From the NCBI RefSeq assembly GCF_004570865.1, contig NZ_SPQS01000016.1:120354-184353 (forward strand): 64,000 nt of DNA. The letters run 5' to 3'. The position numbers were made by a program, and so were the translations under genes. The notes beneath the pieces were generated by a model that was not told where the DNA came from, did not search any database, and saw nothing but the letters and a program-made list of their open reading frames with translations. This document shows positions 36,546 to 44,603 of the stretch, one piece after another; the stretch's first letter is position 1; each line of letters begins with the position of its first letter. This DNA is from Bradyrhizobium frederickii (lineage in GTDB: Bacteria; Pseudomonadota; Alphaproteobacteria; Rhizobiales; Xanthobacteraceae).

Positions 36546-37943
36546 TCAGGTCGGAATTGCGGCCGCCCCGCTCGCCGCTTCCGCGCGCTGCCGCTCATAG
36601 TCCGCCCGCGGCATCGGAACGGCCTTGGGATTGCCGAGATCGTCGATGCTGATCCGATAGGTTTCCCGCGCCGAGACCGCCGCCAGCGCGGCGATGACCG
36701 TGATGCCGAAGGCGATCGCGCCCACCGTCAAGGGGATGTTGACCGAGCCGGGAGGCGCTACGGTCGCAAACAGGGCCGGAAGCAACGCGGTGATGGTGGT
36801 CCCGATGTTCTGCGAGATCGCCATCGCCGACACCCGGGTGCGCGTCGGAAACAGCTCCGGGTAGAAGCTCGGGAAGATCGCGTTGTAGCCCTGATAGACG
36901 ACGCCCCACATCAGCAGCGAGAGCGTGATCGCAAGCGGCACGTTCCTGATGCTGATGGCGTAGAGATAGCCGAAGGCAAGCAGGCCCGAGAGCAACGCGC
37001 CCACGATGATCGGAGGCTTGCGGCCAACCTTGTCGGAGAGATGGCCGACGAAGGGAATGACGAACACGGCCAACATGTTTCCGAGCACCGGGATCCAGAG
37101 ATAGACGTCCTTGGCAAAGCCGATGCCATAGGCCGGCTGCACCGCGTAGGCTGCGCCGAAGATGGTCGCCACCACCGGAATGACGTTCATCAGTGCCATG
37201 CAGATGACCCTGAGCATGTCCCGCCAGCTCAGCTTGATGGCCTGGACGATGGGCGCCCGCGGCGTTTCTCCCCGCTCGCCCTCGCGGGCAAAGGCGGGGG
37301 TCTCATCGACTTCGCGGCGAATGATATAGCCAGCGACGATGACGAAGAAGCTGAGCAGGAAGGGAATCCGCCAACCCCAGCTGTTGAAGGCATCGGTGGG
37401 CATATAGGCGGCCAGCGGCAGGAAGACGGCTGCTGCGAGAATCTGTCCCGCCTGCACCCCCTGAAGAGCGAAGCTTGCATAGAAGCCGCGCCGGCCAAAC
37501 GGTGCGTGCTCCAGGATCATCGAACTCGCGCCGGAGATTTCACCGGCGACGGCAAATCCCTGCACCAGGCGCAGGATGACGAGGAGGATCGGCGCCAGCA
37601 TGCCGACTTGCTGATAGGTGGGCAGAAGACCAACGGCCATGGTCGAGATGCCCATCAGGAACATGCAGACGATGAGCACCGTCTTGCGGCCATGGGTATC
37701 GCCCCAATGACCGAGCACGAAGGCACCGATCGGCCGGGCCACGTAGCCGACGCCATAAGTCGCCAGCGACGCGACGATCGCGACGGTGGGATTGTCCGAC
37801 GGGAAGAAGATTTGCGGGAAGATCAGCGACGCCGCGGTCGCGTAGATGAAGAAGTCATAATATTCGAGGGCTGATCCGATCCAGCCGCTGGCAGCAGCCT
37901 TCCTGGACTGACTCTTATCGTGGATCGCACGAGCTGTCGTCAT
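36546..37943 (-). CDS. MHS-type MFS transporter (metabolite:H+ symporter)
   Basis: 465 residues, twelve membrane segments. SALEYYDFFIYATAA at helix 1 and GHWGDTHGRKTVL in loop 2-3 are the metabolite:H+ symporter signature (ShiA/ProP/dicarboxylate type). GGGAGGAA lies 8 bases before ATG 37943. It probably imports a carboxylic acid or betaine used by the BKACE enzyme downstream. The 444-base upstream region holds a candidate operator. Confidence 0.88.
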   Translation of the reverse strand: MTTARAIHDKSQSRKAAASGWIGSALEYYDFFIYATAASLIFPQIFFPSDNPTVAIVASLATYGVGYVARPIGAFVLGHWGDTHGRKTVLIVCMFLMGISTMAVGLLPTYQQVGMLAPILLVILRLVQGFAVAGEISGASSMILEHAPFGRRGFYASFALQGVQAGQILAAAVFLPLAAYMPTDAFNSWGWRIPFLLSFFVIVAGYIIRREVDETPAFAREGERGETPRAPIVQAIKLSWRDMLRVICMALMNVIPVVATIFGAAYAVQPAYGIGFAKDVYLWIPVLGNMLAVFVIPFVGHLSDKVGRKPPIIVGALLSGLLAFGYLYAISIRNVPLAITLSLLMWGVVYQGYNAIFPSFYPELFPTRTRVSAMAISQNIGTTITALLPALFATVAPPGSVNIPLTVGAIAFGITVIAALAAVSARETYRISIDDLGNPKAVPMPRADYERQRAEAASGAAAIPT

Positions 37944-38387
37944 CTCGAAAAATTCCTCCCGGCTTTGCTGATGTCCCGTTGGCGGACTTCATTGGAAATT
38001 GGGCAGCACTCTCCCGGCGCTCCGCCGGACTTTCGCGAGCGCTTGTCACTGCCGATGGATGTCTGATTGGTCGCGACAATAGGCTATCGCCCGGGTAACA
38101 CAATTACCCAGTTATCCGATAAACCTAACATGATGTTATCTGGACCTCGAGCCGATAAATCTGCCGGGCGGAGACACGGAAGGGTCCGCTGTACCTCAAT
38201 AGCAACCCAAATTCTGCACCGCAGCCAAATGGCGCGAAGGGCCATAAGCAGAAGTGAAGCCCTGGCCAGCTTTGCGCCTTTACGGGCGGCCGGGACAAAC
38301 ATTTACTGAACCTTAGCCCGTTGCCATGCACAACCAAAGCTTGTTAGAGCGCCAGAAAGCTCGATCAGGCGTGAATTAGTTACGGCG
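37944..38387. other. Divergent intergenic region, AT-richer than surroundings
   Basis: No gene is seen. It lies between the MHS transporter (minus) and a lipoprotein gene (plus) and must hold both promoters. Its right half is noticeably AT-richer than the flanking genes, matching the composition of the lipoprotein gene. It contains one clear palindrome (38126-38138). Confidence 0.6.
38126..38138. promoter_or_regulatory. Palindromic candidate operator TAACATGATGTTA
   Basis: A perfect 6-1-6 palindrome in the divergent gap, about 185 bases from the MHS transporter start and 250 from the lipoprotein start. Size and symmetry suit a GntR- or LacI-type repressor, but no regulator gene is adjacent. 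Confidence 0.35.
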
Positions 38388-39086
38388 ATGGCTCTACTCC
38401 TTGCGAAACGGCTGGCCGCGCTCTGCGTTTTAGTGAGCGCATTAACTGGCTGTGGTAGCCTGAGCGAAACAATCAGATACCGACTAACGGTTAACGTAGA
38501 TGTTGATGGCAGGCTCGTCAGTGGTTCTGGTGTCATCCAGGTCAAGCAATCCGACATGAGACCCATCTTTGGGTCTATGGGCGGGGCTGGAAGTGAGATC
38601 AGCGGCGAAGCTGTGATGGTTGACCTCGGCTCTCACGGCACACTCTTCGCGCTTCTGCGAGGACCGAAGACTGGATTTGGAGATCTAGGTGGCCCTGCTT
38701 GGATGCTGTTTCATGTTTTTTCCGATCTGCTCAAGGGCGAGATCGATCCTCTTCCAAAAGTGCGGCTGTTGATGGAGCGGCGCCCTCATCGCGTGTTGCA
38801 GCTCGATGTAATTCCAATGTTGGTTCACTTCAGCGACCCCAATGACCCGAAGTCGGTCGTGCAAGTTGATCCAGCAAATCTCCGAGCAACCTTTGGAGCT
38901 GACGTTGCGCTCCGCGAGGTTACCATCGAGGTGACAGATGACCCAATTGCTCGCGCGGTCGAAACAAAGCTGCCTTGGCTGAAGACAATTCAGGGTCAGC
39001 TCGATGGCAGTCGTCTCCACACTGGTGGATCGTTCGCGAATGAGCTGAATGCATACGATTTCTATCGAGGACCAAATAGGAACTAA
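38388..39086 (+). CDS. Putative lipoprotein of unknown function
   Basis: 232 residues. A basic, hydrophobic N terminus ends in VSALTGCGS, a lipobox with Cys near residue 22, so it is probably a lipid-anchored envelope protein. No known domain; the body is beta-rich. Codon and base use are clearly less GC-rich than the neighbours, suggesting recent acquisition. The ribosome-binding site before ATG 38388 is weak. The 248 bases after it hold no gene I can support. Confidence 0.65.
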   Translation: MALLLAKRLAALCVLVSALTGCGSLSETIRYRLTVNVDVDGRLVSGSGVIQVKQSDMRPIFGSMGGAGSEISGEAVMVDLGSHGTLFALLRGPKTGFGDLGGPAWMLFHVFSDLLKGEIDPLPKVRLLMERRPHRVLQLDVIPMLVHFSDPNDPKSVVQVDPANLRATFGADVALREVTIEVTDDPIARAVETKLPWLKTIQGQLDGSRLHTGGSFANELNAYDFYRGPNRN

Positions 39087-39334
39087 ATAGACGACTTTGA
39101 CGCGAGCGGAGTCTGCTTAGGGTCAATTCACGACTTGGGCCAGCCAGCAGCAGGTCCGGTCACGGCCGCTTTGCCCCGAAGCTGAAGTAAAGTCAGATCA
39201 GGAGCGACATTGACGACTGACCATTGATGCAGTCGCCCAAGACGCGAATCAAGCGCCGCCGCCTCGATTTCAATGCCGGCGCCGAGGTTGCAATCGGAAT
39301 TGCCGAGCGGCGCGGCCGACTGATCGTGTGATGG

Positions 39335-39538
39335 TTAGCTGCCCAGCGCATTCTCGCCGGCTTCGCGGCCGGGCACGCTGACATGGACTTCATGCCCCTC
39401 ACGAAGCGCGAGGGACGCTGCGGCGACCGCCGATTCGAATGCAGCTTCCTTGGTGGCGTATTTGCTCCTGACGTTGCCGTCGTGCAGCACGCCCCATTCG
39501 TCCTGCACCGGTACGATGGCATATTGAGCAAGGCCCAT
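39335..39538 (-). CDS. Small DUF2188-like hypothetical protein
   Basis: 67 residues, starting MGLAQYAIVPVQDEWGVL and followed by TKEAAFESAVAAA, the plan of DUF2188-like proteins (a beta hairpin followed by a helix). AGGAG lies 8 bases before ATG 39538. The family is frequent in alphaproteobacteria and of unknown function. The 235 bases between this gene and the next minus-strand gene hold nothing recognisable. Confidence 0.7.
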   Translation of the reverse strand: MGLAQYAIVPVQDEWGVLHDGNVRSKYATKEAAFESAVAAASLALREGHEVHVSVPGREAGENALGS

Positions 39539-39773
39539 TGTCCACTCCTGAGTTTCAGAAACCGTTCGCCCGATAACGCGCCGGCGGGCTTAACGTTGCG
39601 TCAGCTGCGGATGCGCGGCCGTGACGCGCACGCGTACGTCTTCCTGCACGGTCGGCCTCGTGTGACTTTCGGTCCTGCCCGACCGGCCAACTCGTACGCA
39701 ATGCGATGGTTCCTAGAGGATCCGGGTCGCTCCGCTCTAACCCGCGCGGATTGCGCTCATCGCGGCGGCGATA

Positions 39774-40118
39774 TCAGCGGTCTCGCTGATCGCGACCGCG
39801 CAGGAGGCGCGTCAGACCCAGCCTTTGGCGGACCTCGTCATCCTCGATCGCCTGATCCAGGCGCCGGTCACCGCGAGCCTTATTGCTGGCCTCGAAATCC
39901 TCAGCGATCGTCTCGAGCGCCCGAAACGCATCCCCGGCGCTCGGTGCCGTCTCGACGTGAGCGATCGATCGACCGTTGACGGCGAGATCGGCCTCGCCCC
40001 AGGGGGCGGCATCAATCTCCAGGCGATCGCCGCCGGCATTTGCGATGAAGTGCTGCACGGTGGATTTTGAGGTCGGCAGCGTGAGATCCGGCGTCCAATC
40101 GATCGGCTTGTCGGTCAT
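39774..40118 (-). CDS. Hypothetical protein
   Basis: 114 residues from ATG 40118. MTDKPIDWTPDL starts a soluble, acidic protein with a helical C terminus rich in Asp/Arg (EDDEVRQRLGL). No domain is recognised. A GGAAAG sequence about 11 bases upstream is a modest ribosome-binding site; upstream in-frame residues look non-coding. Confidence 0.5.
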   Translation of the reverse strand: MTDKPIDWTPDLTLPTSKSTVQHFIANAGGDRLEIDAAPWGEADLAVNGRSIAHVETAPSAGDAFRALETIAEDFEASNKARGDRRLDQAIEDDEVRQRLGLTRLLRGRDQRDR

Positions 40119-40255
40119 GTCGCGGTCTTTCCAAGAGACAACCGACAGATAGACCATCCGATCCGCGCCGAATTGATCTGGATCAGGCTCGAGCCTGGAT
40201 CCGGGCGATCGGCCCCTCCGTGTCCCGCGACCGATCATGCCGGCGCAGGTTCAGT

Positions 40256-41158
40256 TCAGGCGACGGCTGAACTGAGGTTTTGGCATGAGCGGACCACAGC
40301 TGTGTCGGTCGCCACGATCCGCACCTGCACGTCCCTGGGCTTTGCCAGATAGGGCGACGACGTGACCAGGACATCGGCGCCGGCCTCGGCATAGGCCGCA
40401 GCATTCGCCGCATTGATCCCACCAGCCGCAGCAATGATCGGACGGGCGCGCGTATAGGCCATGGAAGCGATGCGCTTGACCAGGGCAGCGATCTCGGCTG
40501 GCGAAAACTTCTCGGCCTGAATCACGTCGAAGCCGGCGACTGCCGCGGCAAGGGCAGCATCGGCCGTCTTGACCTCGATCACGAGTTTCTTCTCCGGTGC
40601 CGCCCGCCGCAAGCGTTCGACCGCCTGAAACAGCGGCAGCTCGCCGAGAAAAGCACGGTGCTCGGGAAACACCAGCACGGTCTCGGACAGGCCGAGCCGA
40701 TGCATGGCGGCACCACCTGCCTTGACGGCCGCCACTGCAAATCGCTTGGTGCCCGGCACGTTCTTGCGCGTGCAGGCAACCGCAATTTGCGGGGCGACCG
40801 CCCTCGCCGCGTCGACGATGGCGCGAGTCTCGCTGGCGACACCGGACCAGATCTCGATCAAGGTCTGCGCGACCTTCCAGCTCCGCAGCAGGCCGGCGGC
40901 CGGACCGCGGGCCTCGAGGATCGGCGCGCCCTGTTCCAGCGCCGCGCCGGATGCGGCGAACAGCTCGACCTCGCAGCCAGCGAGGCCGATGATCGCGGCG
41001 GCATCCTCGACGAGCGCCAGCACCATCGGCGAGCGCGCAGCAAACCGCATGACGCCGTCGATCATGCCGATCCCGAGCGCCTCGGTGGTGAGGTCGCCGT
41101 AAGGCACATCGTCTTCCAGCAGACGCTCGAGCTCGGCGCGCGATGCAATTATTGCCAT
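40256..41158 (-). CDS. modD: ModD, NadC-like molybdenum transport-associated protein
   Basis: 300 residues of the nicotinate-nucleotide pyrophosphorylase fold, the ModD subgroup found beside molybdate transporter genes. DVPYGDLTTEALG at the N terminus, TRKNVPGTKRFAV (phosphoribosyl-site Lys/Arg), and late AAGGINAANA (phosphate-binding glycines). AAAGGAAG precedes ATG 41158. Its divergent neighbour is a broken modA, so the usual transporter operon seems to have been lost. Exact biochemical role of ModD is unsettled. Confidence 0.85.
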   Translation of the reverse strand: MAIIASRAELERLLEDDVPYGDLTTEALGIGMIDGVMRFAARSPMVLALVEDAAAIIGLAGCEVELFAASGAALEQGAPILEARGPAAGLLRSWKVAQTLIEIWSGVASETRAIVDAARAVAPQIAVACTRKNVPGTKRFAVAAVKAGGAAMHRLGLSETVLVFPEHRAFLGELPLFQAVERLRRAAPEKKLVIEVKTADAALAAAVAGFDVIQAEKFSPAEIAALVKRIASMAYTRARPIIAAAGGINAANAAAYAEAGADVLVTSSPYLAKPRDVQVRIVATDTAVVRSCQNLSSAVA

Positions 41159-41393
41159 GGCGTGCTTCCTTTCACTGGTGTCGGCTTGCCGACGACTTTG
41201 TCGCAAACCCGACACGGATCGCCGGCCCCGCCGCCGCAAGCAGCGGGAACGCCGATCTTTCGGCGCTCATTCCTGCAAGGTGCACACCAGAATTCACGGA
41301 CCCATCCGGCACGCCAATTGCTGAGCTCTCGCTGGCCGGCGCCTCGCAGCAATCGGGCTCGCGCGGAGGCGTTGCCGGCCGCTGGAGTTCATC

Positions 41394-41548
41394 ATGAAGC
41401 TGCTTCGCTCGATCACCATTGTCGCAGGACTGCTGCTCGCATGCGCATCGGCGCAGGCCGCACAGACCAACGTCGCCGTGGCCGCCAACTTCACCGATGC
41501 CGCCAGGGAGATTGCCGCCCTCTTCAAGCAGAAGACCGGTCACGAGTC
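41394..41548 (+). pseudogene. modA: modA 5' remnant (molybdate-binding protein)
   Basis: Begins with a good GGAG site and ATG, encodes a signal peptide ending at CASAQAA, and continues TNVAVAANFTDAAREIAALF, the start of the mature molybdate-binding protein ModA. Homology stops after about 50 codons (KKTGHE-like segment) and the frame then runs through unrelated sequence to a stop around 41669. ModA is normally about 250 residues, so at least 80 percent is missing. The deletion joins unrelated DNA upstream of an SDR gene. Confidence 0.75.
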
Positions 41549-41719
41549 GCGCTCAACTTGTCAGCATCGCTGCAAAAAGATTCCGTCGCGCTTGCACGCT
41601 TTGTCATCCGTCTCGCGGAAATTGCCGCCGGAACGGGCGTCACGCGCGAAAGCGGGTTCGCCGCATTGATCCAGCGCAAATCGACAAAATTTCTTTGGCG
41701 ATCGACGCCTGCCGCTTGA

Positions 41720-42559
41720 TCACACGTGCTGACCTCCGTTGATCGGTACTTCCGCACCTGTGACGTAGCTGGCCGCATCCGAGCACAGGAAGAAGATTAC
41801 CTTGGCGACCTCGTCGGGCGTGCCGACACGATGCAACGGGATGATGGGCGCCAGTTGCGCTTCGGTCTCCGGCGACAGGATGTCCGTCTTGATTTCCCCG
41901 GGAGCGATCGCATTCACGCGAATTCCAAACTGCGCGTAATCGTGCGCCATCTCGCGGGTCAGACACGCAAGTGCCGCCTTCGACGTCGCATAGGCGCTGC
42001 CGGCAAACGGGTGAACCCGGGAACCTACGATCGACGTGACGTTGACGATCGAGCCGGACGCCAGCTTCAATTCCTCGACCAGGCCCTGGGCGAACAGGAT
42101 CGGCGCGAGCAGGTTGACGTGGAAGACGCTCATCCAGGTTTCGACCGGCGTCGTCAGCGAGTTCAACCGGCTGCCGTCGGCGGCCTTGGGCGAGATGCCG
42201 GCATTGTTGATCAGCGCATGCAGCGGCTTGCCGTCGAGCCGCTCCTTGATTTCCGCGACCGCTCTCGGCAACGCGCGACGGTCGCTCAATTCGACCTGAA
42301 CGTGGCTGTCCGTTCCCGAATCCCACGGGCATCGATCACCATCGAACGGCTGCCGCGAGCAGGTGATGATCCGCCAGCCGGCTTCGGAGAACAGCTTTCC
42401 GGTGGCGTGACCGATACCCCGCGACGCACCGGTCAACACGAGCGTTTTCCGCGCGCCGTGCTGTGCGCGCGACTTGTCGCCGTGAAACGGGCACAGGGCA
42501 ACATCGGGGGCCGACGCGTCGCCCGGCGCGCCGTCGCGGTCCAGCAGATCGAGCGTCAC
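41720..42559 (-). CDS. SDR-family oxidoreductase with short N-terminal extension
   Basis: 279 residues from GTG 42559, which has a GAGGAG ribosome-binding site at the right distance. A stretch of about 39 residues (LDRDGAPGDASAPDVALC) precedes the dehydrogenase core: TGASRGIG, NNAGIS, Ser in VTSIVGS and Tyr/Lys in YATSK, IAPGEIKTD. It is a classical SDR, possibly 3-ketoacyl reductase-like. The gene is convergent with the modA remnant. Confidence 0.82.
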   Translation of the reverse strand: MTLDLLDRDGAPGDASAPDVALCPFHGDKSRAQHGARKTLVLTGASRGIGHATGKLFSEAGWRIITCSRQPFDGDRCPWDSGTDSHVQVELSDRRALPRAVAEIKERLDGKPLHALINNAGISPKAADGSRLNSLTTPVETWMSVFHVNLLAPILFAQGLVEELKLASGSIVNVTSIVGSRVHPFAGSAYATSKAALACLTREMAHDYAQFGIRVNAIAPGEIKTDILSPETEAQLAPIIPLHRVGTPDEVAKVIFFLCSDAASYVTGAEVPINGGQHV

Positions 42560-42883
42560 GCAAAGCTCCTCACCGCGCCCCGGCGGGCGCCACACGATGA
42601 CAACGGGAGCAACTTTGCAGGATTTGGGCCACGCTTTGCCGGCCAATCATTGTGATTTTTGGGGCGCGGTGTCCGCTTCGCGACACGTTGGAAGATTTGC
42701 AACAGGCGAGCGTTGAGTTTCTGACCAAGCAACGCCGTCCCGGTGCGCTCCTTCTTCGTGAACGTTGATCGGCAGTTGAGAGCTGTTTTTCAATCGTTCC
42801 AAATGGCCCGGCTCTTGCTCTTCCCGTCTCGACGTTCATTCGCGCCCTGTCTTGCTGCCCTTTTCCTGCAAAAGTGGTTTCAA
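42560..42883. other. Divergent intergenic region (324 bp)
   Basis: No gene and no clear palindromic operator seen between the SDR (minus) and the YqeB-like gene (plus). The frame of the YqeB-like gene is open from 42743, but the extra residues are unlike the family, so I treat it as leader. Confidence 0.5.
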
Positions 42884-43720
42884 ATGCCCCAGCCGAACGA
42901 CCAACGACTCTTTGCTGTTATCCTCGGCACCAACGAGATCGCATCCGCGGTCGCCCTCGGACTTGTGCGCGCCGGCTATTGCGTGGTGCTGTCGCATGAT
43001 CCGGATCCGCCGGTGATCCGCCGCAAGATGGCCTTCCACGACGCCCTCTTCGCCGACACCGCGCGACTCGAGGACATCGTTGCCGAACGCGCGGACGACG
43101 GCATGCAGGTCTACCAGGCCCTGCGCCGGCCGGCGCGAATCCTGGTCACATGGCTCGGCCTGCTCGACCTTCTTCCCGTCCGCCAAATCGACCTCCTCAT
43201 CGATGCGCGTCTTCAAAAGTGTCGGATCACCCCCGACCTCAGGCGGCTGGCCCGGCTGACCATTGGTCTCGGCCCCGGGTTCTCCTCGAACTTCAATTGC
43301 GACCTCGCAGTGGAGACGCGTCCGGGCAGGATCGGCCTCGTCTCTGACCAGCGCTGGACAGACGCAGCCGACGGCGTTGCGAGCACCCTGGGCGATGTCG
43401 GCGCGGAGCGCTTTGTCTATTCGCGGTTCGCGGGGCGCTGGCACACACCGATCGAGATCGGCGCCCGCGTCTACCGGGATGTCGTGCTCGGCCACCTCTC
43501 GGGCGTCCCGGTGCTCGCCCCCCGCGACGGCATCTTGCGCGGCATCGCCCGCGACGGCAGCGAAGTTCCGGCCGGCGTCAAGCTGCTCGAGATCGACCCG
43601 CGCGGCCGCGACGCCCAATGGACCGGAACGGACCACCGCGGCCGTGCCATCGCCGACGCCACCATCGCCGCCGTCAGGCTCCACGCCGCGCGACGCATCA
43701 CGCAACGGAATCCGGCATGA
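42884..43720 (+). CDS. YqeB-like selenium-dependent molybdenum hydroxylase accessory protein
   Basis: 278 residues. It starts AVILGTNEIASAVALGLVRAG (Rossmann start) and continues with CDLAVETRPG, the plan of the EF2563/YqeB family linked to molybdenum hydroxylase maturation (related to XdhC/CoxF). GIARDGSEVPAGVKLLEID near the C terminus is also typical. The role is insertion or sulfuration of the Mo cofactor. No xanthine-dehydrogenase-type gene is in the window. It overlaps the small iron-sulfur protein gene by ATGA. Confidence 0.78.
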   Translation: MPQPNDQRLFAVILGTNEIASAVALGLVRAGYCVVLSHDPDPPVIRRKMAFHDALFADTARLEDIVAERADDGMQVYQALRRPARILVTWLGLLDLLPVRQIDLLIDARLQKCRITPDLRRLARLTIGLGPGFSSNFNCDLAVETRPGRIGLVSDQRWTDAADGVASTLGDVGAERFVYSRFAGRWHTPIEIGARVYRDVVLGHLSGVPVLAPRDGILRGIARDGSEVPAGVKLLEIDPRGRDAQWTGTDHRGRAIADATIAAVRLHAARRITQRNPA

Positions 43721-43956
43721 TCGTCTGTTCCTGCAACATCATCAGCGATCACGACATCAGGGGCGCGCTCGTTTCGACCGACGACGAGCTGTTCTCGGCC
43801 GCACAGGTCTACGACTGCCTGGGCTGCACGGTCAGGTGCGGACGATGCTCGCATTCGGTGAAGCGGATTCTGGAGGAGCGGCCGGCTCAAGCGTCAACGA
43901 TCATCGACCAAAGCGGTGGCGCACGAGCTGCATCACGACGACGAGGCCAAGCATGA
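43717..43956 (+). CDS. BFD-like [2Fe-2S]-binding small protein
   Basis: 79 residues. IVCSCNIISDHDIR at the N terminus and CLGCTVRCGRC supply the Cys pattern (CxC ... CxxC) of bacterioferritin-associated-ferredoxin/NirB-type [2Fe-2S] domains, with an additional Cys. It overlaps the YqeB-like gene and is probably an electron-transfer or cluster-sensing partner. The last 20 or so residues are low-complexity and may not belong to the ancestral protein. Confidence 0.75.
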   Translation: MIVCSCNIISDHDIRGALVSTDDELFSAAQVYDCLGCTVRCGRCSHSVKRILEERPAQASTIIDQSGGARAASRRRGQA

Positions 43957-44206
43957 CGCGCAGGTCAAGCGCGCCAAGCAGCGCGAGCAAGCATAAAAGA
44001 CCGGTCGCGCTGCTGACCGCCGAAGGCCGGCAGTTGCGCTCCTATGGTGCTCTCGGAGGGCGTTCGCATTTTGTGCGATTTCAAAGGGTTACGGCTGAGG
44101 GCAACGAATTTTGGTGCATTTCGCTCGCAAAGGTGCCTTTTGGTCGACCCGCTGAAGCAAAGCCCTGCCGTATGCGAGGGTAAAGCTAGCCCCACCCCCG
44201 CAAAAT

Positions 44207-44239
44207 GGTCTGCAGGTTCGAGTCGTGCCTGGCCCACCA
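44207..44239 (+). repeat. Degenerate tRNA 3'-end fragment
   Basis: GGTCTGCAGGTTCGAGTCGTGCCTGGCCCACCA resembles the T arm, acceptor 3' strand and CCA of the fragment at 44275-44331 with a short deletion and base changes (the quoted string is split by the T-loop TTCGAGT). The adjacent frame on the minus strand is a typical false ORF made from a tRNA T arm. Probably a decayed attachment-site copy. It sits in a 647-base gene-free gap (43957-44603). Confidence 0.6.
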
Positions 44240-44274
44240 GAAGCATCGAAAGATGCTCCAAATTGATGCCCTCC

Positions 44275-44331
44275 TAGAGCCGACCGCTCATAACGGTCTG
44301 GTTGCAGGTTCGAGTCCTGCCGGGCCCACCA
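44275..44331 (+). repeat. 3' half of a CAU-anticodon tRNA (attachment-site-like copy A)
   Basis: TAGAGC (end of a D arm), anticodon stem-loop GACCG-CTCATAA-CGGTC, a full T arm with TTCGAGT, then the 3' acceptor strand CGGGCCC and ACCA. The 5' acceptor strand and most of the D arm are missing, so it is not a functional tRNA. The acceptor suits tRNA-Ile2 (lysidine type), although tRNA-Met cannot be excluded. The last 46 bases are identical to 55297-55342. Confidence 0.85.
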
Positions 44332-44469
44332 GCGGATCAATGGCTTAGCTGTGCTGGATTTCGCCGCCCGTTGGACTACCGCACCAGAAACGCCTCACTT
44401 CTTCCGTTACAATCTCTCAGGACGACCGCTCCACATCCGATCTAGCTGGCGATCCTATCTGCACCACCC

Positions 44470-44499
44470 AAAAAAATGCCGTGCCCGAAGGACACGGCA
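44470..44499 (-). terminator. Rho-independent terminator of the dha operon
   Basis: On the minus strand TGCCGTG pairs with CACGGCA around a nine-base loop and is followed at once by seven T. It lies about 105 bases after the dhaK stop, in the right orientation to end the long minus-strand operon. Confidence 0.88.
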
Positions 44500-44603
44500 A
44501 GTTTCAGGGAGGTTGAACCGGCAGCCTTCCGGTACTGGGTAAGACCCCGGCCAATCGTCGGCCGGGGCGCGATCTGAAAATCAGCGGTCGCCCGTCGCAG
44601 CGG

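Noticed and set aside
44275..44331. A functional tRNA-Ile2 or tRNA-Met gene
   Set aside because: The 5' acceptor strand and most of the D arm are absent at 44275 and in copy B at 55297. No sequence pairing with CGGGCCC is found in the right place.
44089..44340. Minus-strand reading frame of 83 codons over the tRNA fragments
   Set aside because: The translation (WARQDSNLQPDRY type) is the well-known false protein created by tRNA T-arm sequences. It has no ribosome-binding site and coincides with the two tRNA tails.
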